A stretch of DNA of 64,000 nt from JAOUGY01 sp963825585 (lineage in GTDB: Bacteria; Actinomycetota; Acidimicrobiia; Spongiisociales; ZC4RG35): contig CAWGTX010000009.1 in the NCBI GenBank assembly GCA_963825585.1, positions 62,001 to 126,000 on the forward strand, written 5' to 3'. Positions 57,227 to 64,000 of the stretch are shown here, in pieces. Position numbers and translations under genes: made by a program. The notes under the pieces are model-generated. The model searched no databases, had not been told where the DNA came from, and saw nothing but the letters and a program-made list of their open reading frames with translations. Positions within the stretch are counted from its first letter, which is position 1, and every line of letters starts with the position of its first letter.

Positions 57227-58702
57227 TCAGGTCGGGTTGACCCCGTCGGCCTTCTTGCGCCGATACAGCGCAGCTATGAGCCGCCGGTCCTCCCCTGAGA
57301 GCGCACGCACCGCCAGCCCCACGATGCCGAAGACCGTCGCTCCCAACGCCACCAGCGCGATCAACGGGATGTGGTCCGCCGCCAGCGAGACGACAACAGC
57401 CATGATGAGGGCCGCGGTGAGGCCCCGCCAACTCAGGGCGAGGACGCGCAGTGGCGTGCCATCGCGTTGCACGAAGAACGCGAGGAGCGCGGCCGCCAGC
57501 GCAACGCTGCCGACCGCAGAAAGGGCGGCGCCCAACACTCCGAATGCCGAGATGAGGGCCCATCCGAGCGCGATCCGGACCGATGCGCTCACCGTCCTCA
57601 CCAGGAGATCGTTGCGCTGTTCGTTGCGGGCGGCGAGAGCCCTCCAGTACACCTGATCGAGTGAGTTGAACACCAGCACCGCTGCCATGATCTGAAGCGG
57701 ACGGACGGCGGGCTCATATCCCTCCCCGTAGAACAGGCGAATGATCGGATCAGCCGCCGCCGCCATTCCGGCGGCGATGGGGAAGCTGACCAGCAGCAGA
57801 TACTTGACCGAGGTGTGCTGCAGCCGGATCGTCTGGTCGGACCCGGCCTGGGCCCGGGCCATGAACGGGAACACATTCGTCATGAGCACCGCCGGCACGA
57901 TCATCCAGAAGCTGACGAGCCGGAAGGCGGCTCCGAAGTAGCCGACCTCGACTTCGGTGGCCAAAGCCGACAGGATGAGGATCTCCGGCTGAGCGAAGAC
58001 GGCTGCCAGCAGTGACAACGAGGCGAAGGTTCGGATCTCGCGGAGCAGAGACTTGGCAAATCCCCAGTTGAACTGCCATTGCAGCGGTGCGATGCGCAGA
58101 TGTATCACCGCCAATCCGACCAGGACGACGATGTACTGCTCGATGACGAACGCCAACAGCAGGTAGGCGATGGACCGTCCGCTGGCGAGCATCCACCAGC
58201 TGATTCCGATGTTGAGGAGTGCTGCGAGGGCAGTCGTGTAGGTGATGAACACCACCCGTTGATGAGCGACGAACACAGCCCGCATCAGGGTGTTGATGGT
58301 CCCGGGGATGAGGGCGATCACCACGATCGACATGGCCGTCTGGAGTTCTCGGGAGTAGTCGAGCCATGGGAGCACCGCCCAGAAACCACCCATCAACACC
58401 AATGCAACCGCCAACCCCATGGCCGAGATGTGCGAGAAGAACCGGCCCGTGTCCTCCGGGTCCTTGGCGATCTCCCGCACCATGTAGTTGGTCGCTCCCA
58501 ACCCGCCGGCGATGGCGATCAGGCTGAAGGTGGCGGTGGCGGTGGCATAGATGCCGAGGCTGGCCACGCCGAGCCGGCGGGAGACCATGAAGGTGATCGC
58601 CAGGGTGGTCAGGCGGGTCATCAGATCCGCCACGGTCAACATGACGGTGCTCTTGAAGATGGTGCGGGAGATCCCCGCCGATCTGGACGGCTCGGAGGTC
58701 AT
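57227..58702 (-). CDS. Wzx-type polysaccharide flippase (MATE-like MVF superfamily)
   Basis: 491 residues, about 14 membrane helices. FKSTVMLTVADLMTRLTTLAITFMVSRRLG, GIYATATATFSLIAIAGGLG (both in parts) and FAQPEILILSALATEVEVGYFGAAFRL fit flippases that turn undecaprenyl-linked oligosaccharides across the membrane. The frame is open into the upstream glycosyltransferase, giving the look of one 870-residue protein. However, the ATG at 58702 overlaps a TGA that would end the glycosyltransferase in its proper frame (ATGA), so I treat them as two genes. Confidence 0.82.
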   Translation of the reverse strand: MTSEPSRSAGISRTIFKSTVMLTVADLMTRLTTLAITFMVSRRLGVASLGIYATATATFSLIAIAGGLGATNYMVREIAKDPEDTGRFFSHISAMGLAVALVLMGGFWAVLPWLDYSRELQTAMSIVVIALIPGTINTLMRAVFVAHQRVVFITYTTALAALLNIGISWWMLASGRSIAYLLLAFVIEQYIVVLVGLAVIHLRIAPLQWQFNWGFAKSLLREIRTFASLSLLAAVFAQPEILILSALATEVEVGYFGAAFRLVSFWMIVPAVLMTNVFPFMARAQAGSDQTIRLQHTSVKYLLLVSFPIAAGMAAAADPIIRLFYGEGYEPAVRPLQIMAAVLVFNSLDQVYWRALAARNEQRNDLLVRTVSASVRIALGWALISAFGVLGAALSAVGSVALAAALLAFFVQRDGTPLRVLALSWRGLTAALIMAVVVSLAADHIPLIALVALGATVFGIVGLAVRALSGEDRRLIAALYRRKKADGVNPT

Positions 58703-59839
58703 CGGCGTCCAGCACCCGACGAGAGTGCCCGGTCGTACACTTCGATCGTGCTGGAGCGCAATGGTGTCGATCCCTGCCTTGGCATACACCGACTCTCGTC
58801 CGCTGGCCCCCATTCGGCTGCAAGCTGCCGGGTCGGTGAGAAGCCGGACCATGGCGGCGGCCAGGGCCTGAGGATCGTCCGGCGCCACCAGCAGACCGTT
58901 CTCACCATCCTGCACGGCTTCAGGCAGACCTCCCACGGTCGTCGCCACAACCGGCCGTGCGGCCGCGTGGGCGAGGGGGATCACCCCGCTCTGGGACGCT
59001 TCCCGATAGGGAAGCACGACCACCGACGCTCGGCGGAACAATTCATCCCGCTGTTCCACATCGACGAACTCGTTGTGGACCTCGAACATCGAGGGGTCCT
59101 GCATCATGGCCCGATAACGATCGAACGGTTCGCCGGTTCCCGCCACGATGATCCGTGCGCCAGGGACCTCCGCCGCCACCATCGGCGCTGCCTGGATGAG
59201 CGTGTCGAGGCCCTTGTACGGCCAGATGCGTCCGAAGAAGAGGGCGGTGGGCGTGGCGTCCGGTTCGGCGGGCGGTTCCTCCGATCCCATGACGATGTGA
59301 GGCATCACCGTGATGTCCTCAGGATCGATGTCGGAACGCTGCAGGATCTGCTCCTTGACGTTCTCCCCATGGACGATCAGCTGTCGAGAGCGTTTCCACG
59401 ATCTCCGAGAGATCCACTGTGGGGTCCGCCAGGAGTGCCGGTCGCCCACGTGATGCCTGGCATCGTGCACGGTGGTCACCAGAGGTCTGCGTATCCTTCC
59501 GATGGCCAGGTTGAGCCAGAGCTGGCGGTGTTGGATGTGAACGACATCCGGGCCGAACGCCTCGACTTCGGCGAGGATGCGACGAATCAGCCGTATCTGT
59601 CGGATCGGGCTCCGCAAACGAGGAGCGTCGAACGGCCGCACTTCGACGGTCGCTGATGGCGTCGCATGCTGCGCCTTCAACGCACGGCCCGGTATCACCA
59701 GCATCACGGAGGTGTGCCGGTCCAGGCCGTTGGCGAGCCGCACGCAGTACTCGCCGAAATCGAAGGAGATGAGCGCCACTCGCCGGCACCGCGGGGCGTC
59801 GGTGGCGGCGCCGGGCTCCGGATCGATCTGTCGGGTCAT
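58699..59839 (-). pseudogene. GT4-family glycosyltransferase, frameshifted near its 3' end
   Basis: About 380 residues. GT-B fold: ISFDFGEYCVRLANGL near the N-terminus, HIQHRQLWLNLAIG, TVHDARHHVGDRHSWR, FFGRIWPYKGLDTLIQAAP (nucleotide-sugar domain), VVLPYREASQSGVIPLAHAAARPVVATTVGG (in parts) with the EX7E-like region, then RESVYAKAGIDTIALQ. A correct GT4 ending (STIEVYDRALSSGAGRR and TGA) lies in the +1 frame, so one extra base near 58750-58757 fuses the gene to the flippase. Its ATG overlaps the stop of the lipoprotein gene. Confidence 0.8.
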
Positions 59840-60645
59840 GGCTGGGTGCCCTGTCGTTCTGCTGCGATGGCGGCGTCGTCGATGAAGATGGTCACGTCCT
59901 GGGGATCGAGGTCATCGCTGTAGTTGTTGAGGCTCCACTGCACGTTGTCGGCGAGCGTTGTCTGGACCCCGTCGAGTTCGTACAGCAACCGGCCGTCCTG
60001 CCAGAGCGCGATCTGGCCGGAGTCGTCGATCGCCTGGCGCAGGAAGACTTCGATGTGGGTCCATCGCCCCACCGGGATCTCCATGGCTTCGGAGGTGACG
60101 GTCTCGTGATGCGATGTCCGGGTGATCGCATCGTAGAGGTACAACCGCATCGCTCCCTCGGAATCGTTGCCGACGTTGACGACCCAGGTCGGATCGCTGC
60201 CGTCGTCGAGCTTGGACTTGAACTGGAAGATGTTCCACCATCGTTCCGGCTGCACGAGCTCGGGAAAGTAGAACCATGCGCTGTAGTACGCCTCTGACGG
60301 GTCCTCCGCCCAGCGGAAGATGCGGGCGGCCTGTGTCTGGCCGGAAGCCCGACGCACCGACAGTGCCAGGGATCCTGTTCCGCCGTGAGCCACTTCGTCG
60401 GTCCACTCCACCCTGCCGGTCCCACTGTTGAAGATCGATCCGCTCTGGAACCGGTCCCACTCGGAGGAATCCCCTGTCTCGTGCGTCGCCTCCCACAGCA
60501 CCTCCGTGTGGTTCTCACCCCCGCCGTCCGCAGCGGGGGGAGGGGTGGTGCCGGTTGGGTCGGTGCCGGTTGTGGACGCATCGGAGGGAGTGCAACCCAA
60601 CAGCGCCAACGATGCGACGAGCGCCATCGCGGTTCGTGAAGTCAT
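59836..60645 (-). CDS. polysaccharide-lyase-like lipoprotein (jelly-roll fold)
   Basis: 269 residues. Lipoprotein signal with lipobox ALLGC near residue 17, a Thr/Pro/Gly linker, then a beta-jelly-roll of the heparin-lyase/polysaccharide-lyase type: GDSSEWDRFQSGSIF, YYSAWFYFPELVQPERWWNIFQFKSK (in parts), VGRWTHIEVFLRQAID, GQIALWQDGRLLYELDG and IFIDDAAIA. It may cut or bind the exported polysaccharide. ATG 60645 is chosen at the signal peptide; the stop overlaps the glycosyltransferase start (ATGA). First gene of the minus-strand export set. Confidence 0.77.
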   Translation of the reverse strand: MTSRTAMALVASLALLGCTPSDASTTGTDPTGTTPPPAADGGGENHTEVLWEATHETGDSSEWDRFQSGSIFNSGTGRVEWTDEVAHGGTGSLALSVRRASGQTQAARIFRWAEDPSEAYYSAWFYFPELVQPERWWNIFQFKSKLDDGSDPTWVVNVGNDSEGAMRLYLYDAITRTSHHETVTSEAMEIPVGRWTHIEVFLRQAIDDSGQIALWQDGRLLYELDGVQTTLADNVQWSLNNYSDDLDPQDVTIFIDDAAIAAERQGTQP

Positions 60646-60793
60646 GATGATCGTGCCGCTCCTCCACCGCATCCCAGGCGGATGATAGGTGCGACGGCCG
60701 AGAGGCCGGAGCGGCATATGACGTCATCGCACCTGCCCACCGCCATCGTGCGCGTCGCCGAGGCCACTGGAACTGCACGATCTGCCGGGTAGC

Positions 60794-60976
60794 ATGAGCG
60801 ATCGACGTTCGAGCCGGGCTGCGGTCTCGGACGGGGATGGATGGAACACGATTGTCATGAACTTCACCATCGATGGATTTGGGCTGCCGCCGGCGCTCTC
60901 TCGTCGTGATTCGATGAGACGCCTTCCAGCGGCCACCATGCACGTGGTCGTCCCATCCGGCCAGGTGTTCCGATGA
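60794..60976 (+). CDS. possible 60-residue upstream ORF coupled to the Wzz-like gene
   Basis: An ATG frame (MSDRRSSRAAVSDGDGWN...) whose TGA overlaps the ATG of the Wzz-like gene as ATGA, the coupling seen everywhere in this window. No family and no ribosome site; TAGCAT immediately before it could be part of a promoter. The composition is unlike its neighbours (Met- and Ser-rich end), so it may be a leader peptide or chance. Confidence 0.3.
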   Translation: MSDRRSSRAAVSDGDGWNTIVMNFTIDGFGLPPALSRRDSMRRLPAATMHVVVPSGQVFR

Positions 60977-63051
60977 GTGGTCAGAGAACCACACTTGCGT
61001 CGTTGCTTCGTCGCGCCCGACCGGTCGGGGGTGAGCGATCGCCGCGAGCGGCGTCGCTGCTCTCGGTTCTCCTGCGGCACTGGAAGCCGGTGGTGGCCAC
61101 GGTCTTGGCGTTCTCGCTCGTGGGGTTCGTGTTCTCCATGATGGCGGCTCCTGGATACGAGGCCACCGCCGAGTTGATCGTTCAGGATCCGCGGGCGGCA
61201 TCGACGTTCGACGTGACCGAGGGGAGGCCGTCGACTCAGGACTCGGAGCGGTACCTGGCCGATCAGGTTCGCATACTGGAGTCGAGCGTGGTGGTGGGTG
61301 ATGTCGCCGACCGGCTGGGAGAGGACCCGGAGGACGTCGCCGACTCGCTCGAGATCGTGGGCGACCTGACCAGCAATCTCATCGAGATCCGGTACGCGGC
61401 CCCAACCAGGGAAGAAGCCGCCCAAGGGGCCAATGGCGTTGTGGATGCCTACGTACGGGTGGTGTCCGCCCAGGTCCGGACCAACGCCAGTCTGGCGCTG
61501 GCCAAAATCGATGCCCTTCAGGCCAGCATCGACGACACCATCGCCTCGATCTCGGCCCAGATCGATCGTCGGATCGAGGAGGATGACTCGCTCCTTCAGG
61601 TGGAACAGCAGATCTCGACTGCCATCGCGGATCTGACCCGGCTGCGCCAAGAGCGCGATGCGCTCCCTTTCGGCTCGGCCGGGAGGGAAGATCTCGAGGC
61701 GAGGGTCCGGGAGATCGCCGCCGACCTGGAGGCGCTTCGGCTGACCCTCGAGTTGGAGGTGGCGGACCCCGAGCTCGATGCTCTCATCGCAGAACGGGCA
61801 GAAAACGTGAGGGTGCGATCACAGCTCGATACTCGCCGCAACACCATCGAGGTGGACCTCGAGCTGGCGAGCGCCAACCTGGCCCTGGTCTCCCCGGCTC
61901 GCCTCCCCGATGATCCTTCGGGTCTTCCCGCCTGGGTCATTCTGGCGGGATTCGTGGCGCTGGGGGGAGTGGCAGCGGCTGCCGGGTCGTACGCCCTCGA
62001 TCTGCGTGGTCCCAACGGCGGCGCACCGGTTCCGCCGACCGAGGACCCGTCCCCGGTGCCGGTCGACGTCCAGGCCAGCGACGTCCAGGGCAGCGACGTC
62101 CAGGGCAGCTTGGTACGCAACGCCGGGACGGTCAGTTTCTGGTCGCTCTTCGACCGGGACCCGGGCGCCAACCCGGAACCGGTTTCGATCGTCCCGGAAC
62201 CCGACCCGGAACCCAGACCCGACCCGGATTCCAGACCCGTCGTCGAGGTGCCGCCCGTTCCCGAGCGTTTGCCGACTTCGGAGTCGACCAGCGTCTCGTA
62301 CCTCCCCGATATCGGCTCATCCGAGGCTTCGGTCGAACCGGACGGGCGGGAACGTGATCTGGGTGGGGAAGCCGACCAGCCCGAGACCATCGCCTACTCC
62401 GACGCCGGGGCCTCGCCCGAACGCCAGGACGTCTCCGACCGGTCGATGGACGATGGGGCGGCCGGTGGCTCCATCGATCCGAATGAGGCCCGAGAGGACC
62501 AGCTGTCAAACGACGGGGTGCTCCCCGCCGAGGAGGGATCGGCTGGTGACGCAGCAGCGAGCGGGGAGACCACACATCGGGACAAGGAACCGGGGGACTC
62601 GTTTCGGTCGGAGCCGGTTGGACCATGGCAGGGACGGGCCCGTCCGGTAGAAGCCGGCGAGGGATCGGATGGACCGGCGTTGCCTGCATGGATCGCCGAC
62701 GAGCCGCTCGGCTTCGAGTCGAACGGCTCCCCGACCGGCGGGGAGTTCGGCGCCGATGGCGAGGCGGAGCTGGCGGCCACCCCACAGGAAGATCTGACGG
62801 TCATCTTCGGCATCGGCCCCAACGTGGCGGCGCTGCTCAACCAACACGGTGTCGTCCGCTTCTCCCAACTGGCCGTCCTCTCTGTCGACACCCTCAAAGG
62901 GATCCTCCAGGCGGGCGGACCCCGGTTCTCCTCCTGCAACCCGGAGTCCTGGCCCCTGCAGGCGACCCTGGCCTCCAGTGGCCGGTGGCTGGCGCTCAAG
63001 GCGTTGACCGCCGTCGGGGACGTTTCAACCGGCGCCGGCGGCGATTCCTGA
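60973..63051 (+). CDS. Wzz-like chain-length determinant with acidic linker and C-terminal helix-hairpin-helix domain
   Basis: 692 residues. Residues 1 to about 340 are a Wzz/polysaccharide co-polymerase domain: membrane helix about 37-58 (HWKPVVATVLAFSLVGFVFS), GYEATAELIVQDPRA, RYLADQVRILESSVVVGDVA, coiled-coil helices and a second membrane helix (LPAWVILAGFVALGGVAAA). No Walker motifs, so no BY-kinase. A long Pro/Asp/Glu/Ser-rich linker (about 340-600) leads to a C-terminal domain DLTVIFGIGPNVAALLNQHGV, FSQLAVLSVDTLKGILQAGG, ESWPLQATLASSG (in parts), a helix-hairpin-helix fold like DUF4332. It should set polymer length; the HhH tail would lie in the cytoplasm. Confidence 0.84.
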   Translation: MSGQRTTLASLLRRARPVGGERSPRAASLLSVLLRHWKPVVATVLAFSLVGFVFSMMAAPGYEATAELIVQDPRAASTFDVTEGRPSTQDSERYLADQVRILESSVVVGDVADRLGEDPEDVADSLEIVGDLTSNLIEIRYAAPTREEAAQGANGVVDAYVRVVSAQVRTNASLALAKIDALQASIDDTIASISAQIDRRIEEDDSLLQVEQQISTAIADLTRLRQERDALPFGSAGREDLEARVREIAADLEALRLTLELEVADPELDALIAERAENVRVRSQLDTRRNTIEVDLELASANLALVSPARLPDDPSGLPAWVILAGFVALGGVAAAAGSYALDLRGPNGGAPVPPTEDPSPVPVDVQASDVQGSDVQGSLVRNAGTVSFWSLFDRDPGANPEPVSIVPEPDPEPRPDPDSRPVVEVPPVPERLPTSESTSVSYLPDIGSSEASVEPDGRERDLGGEADQPETIAYSDAGASPERQDVSDRSMDDGAAGGSIDPNEAREDQLSNDGVLPAEEGSAGDAAASGETTHRDKEPGDSFRSEPVGPWQGRARPVEAGEGSDGPALPAWIADEPLGFESNGSPTGGEFGADGEAELAATPQEDLTVIFGIGPNVAALLNQHGVVRFSQLAVLSVDTLKGILQAGGPRFSSCNPESWPLQATLASSGRWLALKALTAVGDVSTGAGGDS

Positions 63052-63196
63052 TCCGGCCGGGAGGGAGGGTTCCGATCCTCGGGGCCGCGCGTTCGGCACC
63101 CTGTCCACCTCGATGCGGTCCTCTCCTGGCCGGCAGACCCAGCGGGTGCGGTTCCCTTCCCGATCGTCCAGGCAGGAGGAATGGAGGCGACGAAGA

Positions 63197-63224
63197 GGAG
63201 CCGACGGGATCTCCCGCCGGCTCC
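63197..63224. terminator. putative bidirectional terminator hairpin
   Basis: GGAGCCG-A-CGGGA-TC-TCCCG-C-CGGCTCC: a 12-bp stem with a single A.C mismatch, between the convergent Wzz-like and epimerase genes. The rest of the 216-nt gap shows nothing recognisable. Confidence 0.6.
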
Positions 63225-63267
63225 ACTCGGTACTCGGCAACCAGGACTGGCGAGCCCGGGCGACGAC

Positions 63268-64000
63268 TCAGGCCGATTTGGACATGCTCGGCGTGTATGG
63301 CGTGGTGGCGTCTTCCTGTTCCAGTTCGGCCAGTGAGATGGTGATGTGCTCGGCCTCGAGGGGTGCGACCTCATGCTCGCGGAACCAGGCGATCGTCTCA
63401 CGCAGTCCCGTCTCCGTGTCGACCCGCGGTTGGAATCCCAGCAGCCGGTCGGCGAGGCTGAGATCGGGACGCCGCTGCTGCGGATCATCTCCAGTGCGTT
63501 CGACGTGACGGATCTCGCTCTTGGAGCCGGCCAGTTCGATGATGGTCGTCGCCAGCTCCAGCATCGACACCTCGTGGGTGTTGCCGAGGTTGACCGGACC
63601 ATTGTGGTCCGAGGCCAGCAGTCGCAGGAGACCCTCCACCAGGTCGTTCACGTGGCACAGTGAGCGGGTCTGCAACCCGTCACCGTGGATCAGGATGGGC
63701 TCGCCGTGGATGGCGGACGATATGAAGGAGGGGACGGCGCGACCGTCGTTCGAGCGCATTCCTGGCCCATAGGTGTTGAAGATGCGTGGCATCCTCACCT
63801 GGACCTGGTGCATCCGGTGGTAGGCCATGGTGATGGCCTCGGCGTACCGCTTGGACTCGTCGTACATGCTGCGGGGTCCGATGGGGTTCACGTGACCCCA
63901 GTAGCCCTCGGGTTGCGGGCTCACCGCCGGATCGCCGTACACCTCGCTGGTCGAGGCTGTCATGAAGGTGGCGCCGGTCCTCTTGGCCAATTGGAGGGCG
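63268..64000 (-). CDS. NAD-dependent nucleotide-sugar epimerase/decarboxylase (5' end outside window)
   Basis: Extended SDR of the UDP-glucuronate decarboxylase / dTDP-glucose dehydratase type. The visible 240-odd residues start after the NAD loop: TASTSEVYGDPAVSPQPE, the YDESKRYAEA catalytic Tyr/Lys pair, RMPRIFNTYGPGMR, LIHGDGLQTRSLCHVNDLVEGL (in parts) and GNTHEVSMLELA. RSLCHVNDL and DGLQTR favour UDP-xylose synthase. The reading frame is open to the right edge. It would supply a sugar nucleotide for the polysaccharide built by the neighbouring genes. Confidence 0.85.
   Translation of the reverse strand, partial: ALQLAKRTGATFMTASTSEVYGDPAVSPQPEGYWGHVNPIGPRSMYDESKRYAEAITMAYHRMHQVQVRMPRIFNTYGPGMRSNDGRAVPSFISSAIHGEPILIHGDGLQTRSLCHVNDLVEGLLRLLASDHNGPVNLGNTHEVSMLELATTIIELAGSKSEIRHVERTGDDPQQRRPDLSLADRLLGFQPRVDTETGLRETIAWFREHEVAPLEAEHITISLAELEQEDATTPYTPSMSKSA

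Noticed and set aside
57227..59839. A natural 870-residue glycosyltransferase-flippase fusion
   Set aside because: A normal glycosyltransferase ending with a TGA overlapping the flippase ATG exists in the neighbouring frame, so the fusion is best explained by one extra base.

Overview
The window is GC-rich, densely coded DNA from what is probably an actinobacterium, most likely of the Acidimicrobiia type. This is inferred from codon bias, SLH-like surface modules with a VTRGCNPP core, Thr/Val/Pro-rich linkers, many 4-nt ATGA/GTGA gene overlaps and several apparently leaderless promoters (a -10 box 6-7 nt before the start codon). No rRNA, tRNA, CRISPR array, phage gene or transposase was recognised. 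Assignments rest on reading motifs by eye; no database search was run.

Layout. 1-5460: a polyamine-type ABC importer (potA-D order A, D, B, C on the minus strand), divergent from a GntR regulator coupled to a cache-domain protein. 5496-10000: a methyltransferase, a beta-hydroxyacid dehydrogenase, an unknown protein and a biotin carboxylase/BCCP subunit. Its carboxyltransferase partner lies 26 kb away (35971-37570) and is broken by a frameshift; both genes carry the same palindromic operator at nearly the same distance from their starts. 10081-13600: an SLH-anchored multicopper oxidase and an SDR.

13603-34774 is the metabolic centre: a purine/ureide catabolic island. A minus-strand set (24689 to 13603) holds an N-carbamoyl-D-amino-acid hydrolase, an XdhD-like FeS-Mo protein, an SsnA-like amidohydrolase, a short YgfK-like oxidoreductase, a guanine-deaminase-like enzyme, an FAD-FeS fusion, a Mo subunit and a VOC protein. 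Two carbamoyltransferases (YgeW-like and ATCase-like) and a divergent five-gene operon (beta-ureidopropionase-like, a YkoF-like thiamine-binding fold, an HTH protein and two fold-type-II PLP enzymes) follow. This resembles the yge/ygf uric-acid cluster of gut anaerobes, with replacements. Its spacers are full of short repeats, a 135-bp repeat array and a MITE-like inverted repeat.

37580-47346: a P2-type ATPase, then a minus-strand catabolic set (two SDR-like proteins, a SerA-like dehydrogenase joined to a ParB/SbnI-like domain, MaoC hydratase, proline-racemase family, PhnZ-like HD protein, flavin amine oxidase).

47980-64000: a cell-surface polysaccharide region. Six overlapping genes (FemAB-like, ATP-grasp, methyltransferase, dTMP-kinase-like, 2-hydroxyacid dehydrogenase, PEP mutase) suggest phosphonate synthesis. 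They are followed by an SLH beta-helix protein, O-antigen ligase, flippase, glycosyltransferase, lyase-like lipoprotein, a Wzz-HhH fusion and a sugar-nucleotide epimerase cut by the window edge. Four genes need a one-base skip to read through, so either the assembly carries insertion errors or several genes are decaying.
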